Assembly (NCBI RefSeq): GCF_900107105.1
Contig: NZ_FNOT01000002.1
Coordinates: 124,001 to 188,000 of the forward strand
Direction: 5' to 3'
Length of the DNA: 64,000 bases
Origin: Geodermatophilus africanus
GTDB lineage: Bacteria > Actinomycetota > Actinomycetes > Mycobacteriales > Geodermatophilaceae
A program made the position numbers and the translations under genes. Of this stretch, positions 48,432 through 57,057 are shown one piece after another. Each line of letters opens with the position of its first letter. Positions within the stretch are counted from its first letter, which is position 1. The notes under the pieces are model-generated. The model worked only from the letters and a program-made list of their open reading frames with translations. It was not told where the DNA came from and made no database searches.

Positions 48432-49752
48432 CCCGGCCGGGGAGGCGGACGCCGACCCCGACGAACGGGGCCGGGGCACCGCGCCCGGCGACCGGCGGGC
48501 CCGGTCCCCGGCGGCGGTCGGCGCCGTCCTCCGGGCGGTGGCCGTCTCCGTGCTCGGCGTGCTGCCGGCCTTCCTCGTCGGGGCACTGGCCGTGCAGATC
48601 CGCGCCGACCTGGACGTGGGCCTAGGGTTGTTCGGACTGGCCGCGGCGACGTTGTTCACCGTCTCCGGCAGCCTCGCGCGCCCCGGCGGCCGGCTGGTCC
48701 AGCGGCTCGGGTCCCGCCGCGGCGCCGCCCTGGCCGCGGCGCTGGCGACGACCTCGCTGACCGTCATCGCCCTCGCCGGCTCGCCGGCCGCGCTGATGGC
48801 CGGGCTGGCCGTCGGCGGGCTGGGCAACGCCGTCGCGCAGCCGTCGGCCAACGCGGTGGTCTCCGAGCTGGTCACCGAGCACCGGCTCGGCGTCGCCTTC
48901 GGGATCAAGCAGTCCTCGATCCCTGCGGCGACGCTGCTGGGCGGGCTGGCCGTCCCCGGGGTGGCCCTGGTCTTCGGCTGGCGGTGGGCGGTCGCCGGCG
49001 CGGTCGGTCTCGCCGTCGTCCTGCTGCTGGCCTCGCTGGCCGGCGGCCGGGACGCCGGGCGGAGGGCCGGTCCGGCGCCCGCCCCCGCCGCCCGGGCGCC
49101 GGACCGGGGGCTGCCCCGCGGCGGCCTGGTGGTGCTCACCGTCGGCGGGTTCCTCGGCTCGGCCGCGGCCACGCCGACCGGGGTCTTCCTGGTCGACTCC
49201 GCGGTCGCCGCGGGCATGGGCGCGGGCGCGGCCGGCCTGCTGTTCGCGGCCTGCTCGGTGCTGGGTCTCGTCGTCCGGATCGGCTTCGGGTGGTGGGCCG
49301 ACCGGCACCCCGGGCGCAGCGCCTACCTGTTCATCGCCAACCTGCTGACGCTCGGCACCCTCGGCTACGCCCTGCTGGCCACGGGCGCGGTACCGGCCTT
49401 CCTCGCCGGTGGGGTGCTGGCCTACGGCGCCGGCTGGGCCTGGACGGGGTTGTTCCACTTCGCGGTCATCCGCGACAACCGCGGGGCCGCCGCATCGGTC
49501 ACCGGCTTCGTGCAGACCGGGCTGTCGCTGGGGGCCGCCACCGGACCGCTGCTGTTCGGTCTCGTCGCGCAGGTCTCCTACCCGGCCGCCTGGCTCATGG
49601 CCGCCGCCCTCAGCCTCGCCGGTGCCGTCACGGTCCGGGTCAGCCGCCGGATGGTGCGCCGCTCCCGCGGGCTGCCGGTGAGCAGGCGGCCGCCGCCGCG
49701 CCCGACCCGAACGCACCCTGCCCCGTCCCCCGAGGAGGAGATGCACCGATGA
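48424..49752 (+). CDS. MFS transporter in the TRAP operon
   Basis: A 442-residue twelve-segment permease with a hydrophilic N-terminal 35 residues. The loop-2/3 region reads LARPGGRLVQRLGSRRGAAL, and TM4-5 contain LGNAVAQPSANAVVSELV, IKQSSIPAATLLGGLAVP. The second half includes IGFGWWADRHPGRSAYL and AYGAGWAWTGLFHFAVIRDN. It is a clear paralogue of the gene at 51832-53058. Its GTG start lies inside the end of the fusion gene (8-bp overlap). It may export a product or provide a second uptake route. Confidence 0.85.
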   Translation: MADPAGEADADPDERGRGTAPGDRRARSPAAVGAVLRAVAVSVLGVLPAFLVGALAVQIRADLDVGLGLFGLAAATLFTVSGSLARPGGRLVQRLGSRRGAALAAALATTSLTVIALAGSPAALMAGLAVGGLGNAVAQPSANAVVSELVTEHRLGVAFGIKQSSIPAATLLGGLAVPGVALVFGWRWAVAGAVGLAVVLLLASLAGGRDAGRRAGPAPAPAARAPDRGLPRGGLVVLTVGGFLGSAAATPTGVFLVDSAVAAGMGAGAAGLLFAACSVLGLVVRIGFGWWADRHPGRSAYLFIANLLTLGTLGYALLATGAVPAFLAGGVLAYGAGWAWTGLFHFAVIRDNRGAAASVTGFVQTGLSLGAATGPLLFGLVAQVSYPAAWLMAAALSLAGAVTVRVSRRMVRRSRGLPVSRRPPPRPTRTHPAPSPEEEMHR

Positions 49753-50432
49753 GCACCTGCCGGCTGCACCCGCGCGGCCCGAGCCCCGACCCGGCCCTGC
49801 TGGACCGCTGCCGGGCCCTGCCGACGAGCACCCTGTCCGACAGCATGGAGCGCACCGGCGGCGTCTGCGGCGTGCACCCGGTGCCCGGCGGGCGCTGGCC
49901 GCGGGTCGCCGGCCCCGCGCTGACGGTGCGCACCCGTCCCGGGGACAACCTCGTCGTCCACCGGGCCCTCGACCTCGCCCAGCCCGGTGACGTGCTCGTC
50001 GTCGACGCCGGCGGTGCCCTCGACCGGGCCGTGCTCGGCGAGCTCATGGCCCGCTGGGCCGCCGCCCGGGGGCTGGCCGCGCTGGTCGTCGACGGCGCTG
50101 TGCGCGACGTCGAGGGCCTCGCCGCGGGCGCGCTACCGGTCTTCGCCCGGGGGGTCAACCACCTCGGCCCGTACAAGGTCGGCCCGGGGGAGATCGGCGG
50201 TCCGGTGCAGGCCGGCGGCACGGTGGTGCGCGCCGGCGACGTCGTGGTCGGTGACGCCGACGGGGTCGTGGTGGTGCCGCGGGAGCGGGCCGCGGAGGTC
50301 GTCGCGGCCGGCGAGGGGCTGGCGCGGGCCGAGGAGGCCGTCCTCGCCGACATCGCGGCCGGCGTCTGGGACCGGTCGTGGGTGGCGGCGGCGCTGACCG
50401 AGGTGCCGGTCGGCGAGGAGGTGCGCCGGTGA
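49749..50432 (+). CDS. RraA-like / HMG aldolase family protein
   Basis: A 227-residue protein of the RraA fold. It has TLSDSMERTGGVCGVHPV (about 27-44), GDVLVVDAGGALDRAVLGEL (about 80-99) and LVVDGAVRDVEGL (about 114-126), where the Arg-Asp pair and the preceding Gly-Glu region bind Mg and pyruvate/oxaloacetate in class II aldolases such as HMG/CHA aldolase. Later blocks are GPYKVGPGEIGGPVQAGG and VVGDADGVVVVPRERA. Cleavage of a 4-hydroxy-2-oxo acid is a sensible guess. It is coupled to the MFS gene by ATGA, with GAGGAGGAG upstream. Confidence 0.85.
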   Translation: MSTCRLHPRGPSPDPALLDRCRALPTSTLSDSMERTGGVCGVHPVPGGRWPRVAGPALTVRTRPGDNLVVHRALDLAQPGDVLVVDAGGALDRAVLGELMARWAAARGLAALVVDGAVRDVEGLAAGALPVFARGVNHLGPYKVGPGEIGGPVQAGGTVVRAGDVVVGDADGVVVVPRERAAEVVAAGEGLARAEEAVLADIAAGVWDRSWVAAALTEVPVGEEVRR

Positions 50433-51307
50433 CCCGGTGGGGCCTGGTCGGCTTCGGCGAGGCCGGCCGGGTCATCGGCGGCGCACTCGCCGCCTCCGGG
50501 GCCGACCTGGCGGTGCACGACCGCCTGCTGGCCGACCCGGACCGCGGCGCGGAGCTGGCCGCGGCGGTCCGCGCGGCCGGGGCGCGGCCCGTCGCCGACG
50601 TCGCGGAGCTGGCCGACCGCGACGTCGTCCTGTCGCTGGTCACCCCGGCCACCGCGGTGGCCGCGGCCGAGGGGTTCGCGCCCGCCGCCCCGGACGGCGT
50701 CCTCTACGTCGACCTGAACTCCACCGCGCCGCAGGTCAAGGAGGCGGTGGTCGCCGCGCTGCCCGCCGCCCGCGTCGTCGACGGGGTGATGACCGGCGGC
50801 GGCATCCGGCTCGACGGCCGCCGCATCCCGATCTCGCTGGCCGGCCCGGACGCCGGTGAGGCGGCCCGGCTGCTCGGCGGCGCCGGGCTCACCGCGGCCG
50901 TCGTCGGCGAGCGGGTGGGCGCCGCCGCGGCGCTGAAGATGCTGCGCAGCGTCGTGGTCAAGGGCCTGGAGGGGCTCTGGACCGAGGCGCTGCTGGCGGC
51001 GGCGGAGCTCGACGTCGTGGAGCCGCTGCTCGCCATGGTCGAGGAGACGCTGGACCGCTGGCCCACCCGCGACTTCGCCACGATGCTCGTCACCACCCAC
51101 GTCGGGCACGCCGGCCGCCGGCAGGTCGAGGCGCGGATGGTGCGCGACACCGTGGCCGGAACCGGGGTGGAGCCGCTGATGTCGGCCGCGCTGGTGGCCC
51201 GTCAGGAGCACACCGCGCGCGGGCTGGAGCGGGCCGGACGGCGGCCGGGGGAGGTGCCGGCGACGCTGGCCGAGGCGCTGGAGGTGCTGCGCTCGTTGCC
51301 CCGCTGA
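50429..51307 (+). CDS. 6-phosphogluconate dehydrogenase-like NAD(P)-binding protein (DUF1932)
   Basis: A 292-residue protein. The Rossmann start is LVGFGEAGRVIGGALAASGA (about 5-24). A cofactor-loop segment DRDVVLSLVTPATAVAAAEG follows (about 62-81), then YVDLNSTAPQVKEAVVAAL and DGVMTGGGIRLDGRRIPISL. The C-terminal DUF1932-type helical domain has ALKMLRSVVVKGLEGLWTEA (about 170-189), with Lys172 or Lys179 a possible catalytic Lys. Members are beta-hydroxyacid dehydrogenase relatives. The GTG overlaps the RraA stop; it ends the operon. Confidence 0.85.
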   Translation: MTRWGLVGFGEAGRVIGGALAASGADLAVHDRLLADPDRGAELAAAVRAAGARPVADVAELADRDVVLSLVTPATAVAAAEGFAPAAPDGVLYVDLNSTAPQVKEAVVAALPAARVVDGVMTGGGIRLDGRRIPISLAGPDAGEAARLLGGAGLTAAVVGERVGAAAALKMLRSVVVKGLEGLWTEALLAAAELDVVEPLLAMVEETLDRWPTRDFATMLVTTHVGHAGRRQVEARMVRDTVAGTGVEPLMSAALVARQEHTARGLERAGRRPGEVPATLAEALEVLRSLPR

Positions 51308-51377
51308 GCCCGGAACTGTCAGACCGTCCGGGCATGGTGGCGGTGGCATGCCACACGCACTCCGGGGAGGGAATGCC

Positions 51378-51815
51378 GTGATCCTCGAGCCCCGGGCCGC
51401 CGACCTCGACCTCGCCGACCTCGAGACCGCCCTGCTGCGGGCCGCGGTCGGCGACTACTCCGCCGAGGCGGCGGTCCTCCTGCTGGCCAACGCCGGGCAC
51501 TGGCTGCCGCAGCTGCAGGCCGCGGGCCTGGTGTGCCTGCTCGACGACGTCGACGGCGAGGGGCTGTGGGCGCAGGTCGCCTGGCCGGAGGTCGACGCCG
51601 CGCTGCGTGCCGGCACGATCGGCGGCGACGGCAGCCAGCTGCGCCTGCTGCGCGCCGCCGCCTCGCTCGCCGACGGGCAGCCGGTCGACCTCGCCGACCT
51701 CGCCGCCGGCCTCGACCGCGATGCGCTCGGGCTGCTGCTGGCCGCCGTCGCCCACGCCGGGGGCAGCCACGGCGACGACCAGCAGCCGCTGGCCGCCTGG
51801 CCGGTGCGCGGCTGA
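51378..51815 (+). CDS. hypothetical protein, 145 aa
   Basis: A soluble, acidic, Leu/Ala-rich helical protein: LDLADLETALLRAAVGDYSA, EAAVLLLANAGHWLPQLQAA, LRLLRAAASLADGQPVDLAD, ending LAAWPVRG. The GTG start is preferred because GGGGAGGGA is 6-9 bases before it. An ATG ten codons upstream is in frame but has no ribosome site. No motif is recognised. It lies 70 bp after the dehydrogenase and converges with the next MFS gene. Confidence 0.62.
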   Translation: MILEPRAADLDLADLETALLRAAVGDYSAEAAVLLLANAGHWLPQLQAAGLVCLLDDVDGEGLWAQVAWPEVDAALRAGTIGGDGSQLRLLRAAASLADGQPVDLADLAAGLDRDALGLLLAAVAHAGGSHGDDQQPLAAWPVRG

Positions 51816-51831
51816 CCGGGCGGCGCGGCGC

Positions 51832-53058
51832 TCAGGCCCGCGCGGCGGCCCGGCGCTGCCGGTGCGCGGCCACCAGCGCGGGGCGCTCGCGCAGCAGCAG
51901 GTGCCGGCCGAGCACGACGACCAGCCCGGCGACGACGGCCAGGACGGCGGTCGCGGTCCAGGCGACGGCGTAGGAGCTGACCGAGAGCAGCCCGCCGAAG
52001 GCCAGCGGCCCGGCCGCCGCGCCCAGCCCCATGCCGCCCTGGGTGATCGACGTGGCCTGGGCGGCCATGCCGTGGTGCATGCGGGTGACGGCGTAGGTCG
52101 ACAGCCCGGCCCACGCCCAGCCGGTGCAGTAGCCGACCACCGCGCCGATGACGATGAGCGCCTCGACGCCGGTGCCGAGCAGCGCGTAGGACAGTCCGCC
52201 CACGGACATCTGCGCGGCGACGACGAGCAGCCAGCGGGTGCGCACGCGGTCGGCCAGCCACCCGACGAGCACCCGGGCGATCGCGCCCACCCCGCCGGCC
52301 ACCGCGGCGAGCACGCCGGCGGTCGCGGGGGCGATGCCGCCGGCGACGGCGGTCGTGACGAAGAAGGAGCCCAGCGCGTTGCCGGTGCCGGCAGCGAGGG
52401 CGAACCCGGCGGCGAGCACGTACAGCGGCGCGCGGCGGAACGGCCCGGCCGCCTCCGACGGCGGCGACGACGACCCGGCCGACCCCAGCCGCCGCTGACC
52501 GGGCACGGAGAGCACCACGAGCAGCGCCAGGACCGCGCCGATGCCGAACGCCGTCCGCCAGCCCAGGGGGATGGCGACCAGCGGGACCGCCACGCCGGCC
52601 AGCAGCGTCGACAGCGGGATCGCCGCCTGCTTGAGGCCGTAGGCCAGGCCCTGCCGGCCGGCCGACACCGAGCGCGCGATGAGGTCGTTGCTCGCCGGCT
52701 GCCCGATGCCGTTGCCCCACCCGCCGAGGACGAGCGCGGCGACGAGGACGGCGGTGTCGCGGGCGGCCAGCGCGACGACGAGCATCGCGACCGCCGCGGT
52801 CAGCCCGGCGAGGCGCACCACCCGCACCGTGCCGAGCTTGCGGACCAGCGTCCCCGCGGACAGCGCCGACACCGCCGAGGTGGCGAAGAACGCGGCGACC
52901 AGCAGGCCGAGCTGGGACGGGCCGACGCCGAGGTCGGCGCGCACCTGCACCCAGAGCACGCCGACGAGGTAGGCCGGGAGCACGCCCGCGGTGGTCACCG
53001 TGACCGCCGCGGTGGCGGCGCGGCGCGGCCCCGCGGGGCGCCCCCGGCCGCGGCTCAC
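51832..53058 (-). CDS. MFS transporter, paralogue of the TRAP-operon MFS
   Basis: A 408-residue twelve-segment permease. It shares many stretches with the gene at 48424-49752: LGVGPSQLGLLVAAFFATSA, GGWGNGIGQPASNDLIA, GLKQAAIPLSTLLAGVAVP, CTGWAWAGLSTYAVTRM and GGMGLGAAAGPLAFGG. The GLK/GIKQ-IP segment of TM5 in both suggests the same subgroup of carboxylate carriers. Its start is 10 bp after the stop of the lhgO-like gene, so the two are co-transcribed and may transport the LhgO substrate. Confidence 0.86.
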   Translation of the reverse strand: MSRGRGRPAGPRRAATAAVTVTTAGVLPAYLVGVLWVQVRADLGVGPSQLGLLVAAFFATSAVSALSAGTLVRKLGTVRVVRLAGLTAAVAMLVVALAARDTAVLVAALVLGGWGNGIGQPASNDLIARSVSAGRQGLAYGLKQAAIPLSTLLAGVAVPLVAIPLGWRTAFGIGAVLALLVVLSVPGQRRLGSAGSSSPPSEAAGPFRRAPLYVLAAGFALAAGTGNALGSFFVTTAVAGGIAPATAGVLAAVAGGVGAIARVLVGWLADRVRTRWLLVVAAQMSVGGLSYALLGTGVEALIVIGAVVGYCTGWAWAGLSTYAVTRMHHGMAAQATSITQGGMGLGAAAGPLAFGGLLSVSSYAVAWTATAVLAVVAGLVVVLGRHLLLRERPALVAAHRQRRAAARA

Positions 53059-53068
53059 GAGGTCCGGC

Positions 53069-54280
53069 TCACGGCCGGCCGTCCTCGGCCAGCAGCACGC
53101 CGACGAGGTGCTCGGCGATGGCCAGCGACGACGTGGCGGCCGGGGAGGGCGCGTTGCGCACGGCCACCACGGCGCCCCGCCGGGTGATGCGGAAGTCGTC
53201 GACCAGGCTGCCGTCGGACTCCAGCGCCTGGGCCCGGATCCCCGCGGCCGCGGGCACCATGTCTTCGACGGTCAGCTCGGGCACGTAGCGGCGGGCGGCG
53301 GCGGTGTAGGCCTTCTTGGACAGCGACCCGCGCATCTCGGCCAGGCCGGTGCGCCAGTGCTGCCGGGCGAACCGCCGGAAGCCCGGGAAGCGGGCGATCG
53401 CGACCAGCTCGGCGGGGGAGACGTCGCGCCACCGGTAGCCCTCGCGGGCCAGCGCCAGGACGGCGTTGGGGCCGACCAGCACCTCGCCGTCGAACCGCGG
53501 GGTCAGGTGCACCCCGAGGAACGGGTACCGCGGGTCGGGCACTGGGTAGACCAGGCCGTTGACCAGCGCGCGCTTCTCGGGCGTGAGCGCGTAGTACTCG
53601 CCGCGGAAGGGCACGATCCGCGGGGCGTCGTCGTCCCCCGCCAGGCGGGCCAGCCGGTCGACCTGCAGGCCCGCGCAGAGCACCACCCGGTCGGCGGCGA
53701 CCTCCTCGCCGGCGGTGCTGGTGACCACGACCCGTCTTCCGGTGGACCGGAACGCGGCCACCTCGAAGCCGGTGCGGACCGTGGCGCCGGCGGCCCGGGC
53801 GTCGGCGGCGAGCCGCTCGGTGACCGACACGTAGTCGACGATCGCGGTGGTCGGCGAGTGCAGCGCGGCGATGCCGGCGACGTGCGGCTCGAGCTCGCGC
53901 AGCTCCGCCCGGTCGATCACCCGGATCCCGGGGACGCCGTTGGCGCGGGCCCGCTCGGCGATCGCGCCCAGCCGCTGCTCCTCGGCGCCGTCCAGCGCGA
54001 CGAGCACCTTGCCGATCTCGTCGTAGGGCAGGCCGTGCTCGGCGCAGAACTCCTTGAGCAGGGCGACCCCGCGGCGGCACAGCGTCGCCTTGAGCGAGCC
54101 GGGCTCGTAGTACAGGCCGGCGTGCACCACGCCCGAGTTCCGGCCGGTCTGGTGGGCGGCGAGCCGGTGCTCCTTCTCCAGGACCGTCACCTCGGCGTCG
54201 GGGCGCTCGGCGAGCAGGCGGCGGGCCACCGCTGTCCCGATGATCCCGCCCCCGACCACGGTGTATCGCTGGACCGGCAT
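53069..54280 (-). CDS. lhgO: L-2-hydroxyglutarate oxidase (FAD-dependent)
   Basis: A 403-residue DAO-type flavoprotein. The dinucleotide motif is VVGGGIIGTAVARRLL (about 8-23), followed by LEKEHRLAAHQTGRNSGVVH, the LhgO/2-hydroxyglutarate dehydrogenase signature (about 34-53), and HAGLYYEPGSLKATLCRRG. Downstream are VPFRGEYYALTPEKR and HLTPRFDGEVLVGPNAVLAL. It oxidises L-2-hydroxyglutarate to 2-oxoglutarate, passing electrons to the membrane or O2. The ATG start (MPVQRYTVVGGG) is supported by family N-termini and a nearby GGAGGACGG. Confidence 0.9.
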   Translation of the reverse strand: MPVQRYTVVGGGIIGTAVARRLLAERPDAEVTVLEKEHRLAAHQTGRNSGVVHAGLYYEPGSLKATLCRRGVALLKEFCAEHGLPYDEIGKVLVALDGAEEQRLGAIAERARANGVPGIRVIDRAELRELEPHVAGIAALHSPTTAIVDYVSVTERLAADARAAGATVRTGFEVAAFRSTGRRVVVTSTAGEEVAADRVVLCAGLQVDRLARLAGDDDAPRIVPFRGEYYALTPEKRALVNGLVYPVPDPRYPFLGVHLTPRFDGEVLVGPNAVLALAREGYRWRDVSPAELVAIARFPGFRRFARQHWRTGLAEMRGSLSKKAYTAAARRYVPELTVEDMVPAAAGIRAQALESDGSLVDDFRITRRGAVVAVRNAPSPAATSSLAIAEHLVGVLLAEDGRP

Positions 54281-54422
54281 CGTCCTCCGTCCTCCGGTGC
54301 CCCCGCGTCGGTGCGAGGCAGGGGTGGGGGCCCGGCCCGCGACCGGCGGCTACGGTGACCGCTGTGATCTCCGTCGCGTGTCCGGCCCGAGGCCGTCGTC
54401 CCCGTCCGCAGGGTAGTTCGCG

Positions 54423-55310
54423 GTGAGCGCCCTCTCGGGTGTGCTACCGATCACACTGACGCCGTTCACCGACGACGGCTCGGTCGACGAGGGCAGCATC
54501 GACAGCCTGGTCGAGGACTACCTCGGCGCCGGGGCCCACGGGCTGACCATCCTCGGGATCATGGGTGAGGCCGCCAAGCTGCTCGACGAGGAGCGCGAGC
54601 GGGTGCTGCGGCGCTACCTGCAGGCGACCGCCGGCCGGGTGCCGGTCGTCGCCGGGGTCTCGGCGCGGGCCACGAGGATGGCGCTGGACTACGCCCGCCG
54701 CGCCGAGGACGCCGGCGCCGCGGCCGTCATGCTCGCCCCGCCGGAGAACACCCGGAACCTCGACCTGGTCTTCGAGCACTTCCGGCTGGTCGCCGAGGCG
54801 GTGTCGGTGCCCGTCGTCGTGCAGGACGAGCCGGTCAACACCGGGGTCGTCATGCCCGCGCCGTTCCTCGTCCGCCTGCTCGACGAGATCGAGGGCTGCC
54901 GCTACCTCAAGCTCGAGGAGACGCCGACGCTGCCGAAGATCACCGCGGTGAAGCAGCGGGCCAAGGAGCAGGTGGGCGTCTTCGGCGGCCTCGGCGGGCT
55001 CTACCTGTACGAGGAGCTGCTGCGCGGCGCGGACGGCATCATGACCGGCTTCGGCTTCCCGCAGGTGCTGGTCGGCACCTATGAGCGGTTCGTCGCCGGC
55101 GACCGCGCGGGCGCGCAGGAGTTCTTCTTCCGGTACCTGCCGCTCATCCGCTACGAGGCCCAGCTCGGCGTCGGCGGGGTGACCATCCGCAAGCAGGTCT
55201 TCGCCCGCCGCGGCGCGATCGCCTCGCCGCACGCCCGCTTCCCCGCCCCGCCGGTCGACGAGCTGACCCTCGCCGAGCTCGACGACCTGATCGCGGCCGT
55301 CGGCCTGTAG
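54423..55310 (+). CDS. DapA/NanA-superfamily lyase
   Basis: A 295-residue TIM-barrel aldolase. It has VLPITLTPFTDDGSVDE (about 7-23), LTILGIMGEAAKLLDEERE (about 42-60, with MGE in place of the usual GTTGE) and VVAGVSARATRMALDYARRA (about 78-97). The Schiff-base Lys is in CRYLKLEETPT (about 163). The Tyr that completes the catalytic triad in DapA, normally in a Y-N-x-P motif, is replaced: the strand reads VVVQDEPVNTGVVMP. It should make or split a 2-oxo acid via pyruvate but is not a standard DapA. The GTG start precedes SALSGVLPIT; it heads the four-gene unit. Confidence 0.85.
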   Translation: MSALSGVLPITLTPFTDDGSVDEGSIDSLVEDYLGAGAHGLTILGIMGEAAKLLDEERERVLRRYLQATAGRVPVVAGVSARATRMALDYARRAEDAGAAAVMLAPPENTRNLDLVFEHFRLVAEAVSVPVVVQDEPVNTGVVMPAPFLVRLLDEIEGCRYLKLEETPTLPKITAVKQRAKEQVGVFGGLGGLYLYEELLRGADGIMTGFGFPQVLVGTYERFVAGDRAGAQEFFFRYLPLIRYEAQLGVGGVTIRKQVFARRGAIASPHARFPAPPVDELTLAELDDLIAAVGL

Positions 55311-55330
55311 CCCCGTCGTCCCACCCACCG

Positions 55331-55360
55331 CCCCGGCGGCGCGCTGCCGCGCGCCCGGGG
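55331..55360. terminator. GC hairpin in the DapA-like/FAH spacer
   Basis: CCCCGG and GCGCGC on the left pair with GCGCGC and CCGGGG on the right around the loop TGCC, with a 2-nt bulge (CG) on the left arm. It lies 20 bp after the lyase stop codon. It may attenuate transcription into the next gene or stabilise the upstream message. Confidence 0.5.
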
Positions 55361-55384
55361 CCCCGCCCGCGAGAGGACCCGCCC

Positions 55385-56239
55385 GTGCGACTGACGACGC
55401 TGCGACTGGACGGCGCCGAGCCCGGGGCGCTGGTGCGCCCCGGCGGTGCCGTGCCGCTGCCCGCCCTCAACGAGCGCCTGCGCGCCGACTGGCCGGCGAC
55501 CGTGCAGGAGCTCCTCGAGCGCGGCCGGGTCGAGGAGCTGCGCGACTGGGTGGCCGGCCAGGACGCCGCCCGGCTCGACGAGCTCGCGCTGCCGCAGGAG
55601 CAGGTGGTCTACGCGCCGCTCTACCGCCGGCCGCGCAAGATCTGGGGCATCGGGCTGAACTACGTCGAGCACGCCGCGGACCTGTCCGAGAAGGCGCCCT
55701 CGACCGAGCCGGCCAGCTTCCTCAAGCCCGACACCGCGATCATCGGCCCCGGCGACCCGATCCGGATCCCGCCGCAGTCGCAGCGCACCACCGCGGAGGG
55801 CGAGCTGGGCGTGGTCATCGGCCGCGAGTGCAAGGACGTCGACGAGGCCGACGCCCCCTCGGTGGTCGCCGGCTTCACCACGATCGTCGACATGACCGCC
55901 GAGGACATCCTCGAGAAGAACCCGCGCTACCTGACCCGCTCGAAGAGCTTCGACACCTTCTTCAGCTTCGGGCCGGAGCTGGTGACCGTCGACGAGGTGG
56001 ACGACGTCGACGCGCTCGAGGTCGCGACGATCCACAACGGGCAGGTGCACCGGCGCAACGTCGTCTCCCACATGACCTTCCGGCCGTGGTGGCTGGTCGC
56101 CTTCCACTCGCGGGTCATGACCCTGCTGCCCGGCGACGTCATCTCGACCGGCACGCCCGGAGCGGTGCACATCCGCTCCGGCGACACCGCCGGCGTGCAG
56201 ATCACCGGTTTCCGCGAGCTCACCAACCCCGTGGCCTGA
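55385..56239 (+). CDS. fumarylacetoacetate hydrolase family protein 1
   Basis: A 284-residue FAH-family protein with a roughly 80-residue N-terminal extension before the core. The core has KIWGIGLNYVEHAADLSEKA (about 84-103), SFLKPDTAIIGPGDPIRIPP, the metal-binding EGELGVVIGRECKDVDEAD (about 139-157), and DMTAEDILEKNPRYLTRSKS. It ends with TLLPGDVISTGTPGAVHIRS. It hydrolyses or decarboxylates acylpyruvate-type substrates using Mg or Mn. The GTG follows GAGAGGACCCGCCC. It is followed by an SDR and a second FAH gene in one unit. Confidence 0.88.
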   Translation: MRLTTLRLDGAEPGALVRPGGAVPLPALNERLRADWPATVQELLERGRVEELRDWVAGQDAARLDELALPQEQVVYAPLYRRPRKIWGIGLNYVEHAADLSEKAPSTEPASFLKPDTAIIGPGDPIRIPPQSQRTTAEGELGVVIGRECKDVDEADAPSVVAGFTTIVDMTAEDILEKNPRYLTRSKSFDTFFSFGPELVTVDEVDDVDALEVATIHNGQVHRRNVVSHMTFRPWWLVAFHSRVMTLLPGDVISTGTPGAVHIRSGDTAGVQITGFRELTNPVA

Positions 56240-56268
56240 CGGCCCCCGATCCGACGGAGCGCACCCCG

Positions 56269-57057
56269 ATGGACCTCGAACTCACCGGCCGGGTCGCCCT
56301 GGTCACCGCCGCCTCCAAGGGCCTGGGCCGCGCCACCGCGACCCAGCTGGCCGCCGAGGGCGCGCGCGTGATGGTCTCCAGTCGCGGCGCCGACCAGCTG
56401 GCGCGGACGGCGCAGGAGATCGCCGACGCCACCGGCGCGCAGGTCGAGCACTGCCCGGCCGACGTCGCCGACGCCGCCGACCTCGACCGGCTGCTGCACG
56501 AGACGCAGCAGCGGCTCGGCGGCATCGACGTGCTGGTGAACAACGCCGGCGGGCCGCCGCCGGGCGGCTTCGACGCACTGGACGACGCGACGTGGCAGCA
56601 GGCCTTCGAGCTGAACCTGCTCTCCACCGTGCGGCTCTTCCGCGGCGTGCTGCCGCACATGCGCGAGCAGGGCTGGGGCCGGATCGTCACGGTGGCGTCC
56701 TCGTCGATCAAGCAGCCGATCGACAACCTCACGCTGTCCAACACCTTCCGGGTGGGGCTGCTCGGGCTGGCCAAGAGCGTCGCCCTGGAGGTGGCGCCCG
56801 ACGGCGTCCTGGTCAACACGATCGGACCGGGCCGGATCGCCACCGACCGTGTCGCCTCCCTCGACGCCGGGCGTGCCGAGAAGACCGGCCAGTCGGTCGA
56901 GGACGTCCGCGCGCAGAGCGAGAAGGGCATCCCGCTCGGCCGCTACGGCACCGCCGAGGAGTTCGGCAAGATGGCGGCGTTCCTCGCCTCCGGCGCCAAC
57001 ACCTACGTCACCGGCCAGAACTTCCTGGTCGACGGCGGCATGGTCCGGGCCATCTGA
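56269..57057 (+). CDS. atypical SDR lacking the YxxxK pair
   Basis: A 262-residue SDR-fold protein. The nucleotide motif is TAASKGLGRATATQLA (about 13-28; GxxxGxG in a variant form), and VNNAGGPPPGGF is near 87. The Ser is in TVASSSIKQPID (about 143). Where Tyr and Lys should follow, the sequence is NLTLSNTFRVGLLGLAKS, so Tyr is Ser and Lys is Arg by my alignment. A known group of BKR-like SDRs lacks the catalytic tetrad in this manner; their activity is unclear. It ends GQNFLVDGGMVRAI. The ATG start has GGAGCG upstream, and the stop overlaps the next ATG by one base. Confidence 0.83.
   Translation: MDLELTGRVALVTAASKGLGRATATQLAAEGARVMVSSRGADQLARTAQEIADATGAQVEHCPADVADAADLDRLLHETQQRLGGIDVLVNNAGGPPPGGFDALDDATWQQAFELNLLSTVRLFRGVLPHMREQGWGRIVTVASSSIKQPIDNLTLSNTFRVGLLGLAKSVALEVAPDGVLVNTIGPGRIATDRVASLDAGRAEKTGQSVEDVRAQSEKGIPLGRYGTAEEFGKMAAFLASGANTYVTGQNFLVDGGMVRAI

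Noticed and set aside
46092-49217. 1041-codon minus-strand frame opposite the fusion gene
   Set aside because: Shadow frame, low-complexity Arg/Pro/Gly. The plus-strand enzymes are certain.
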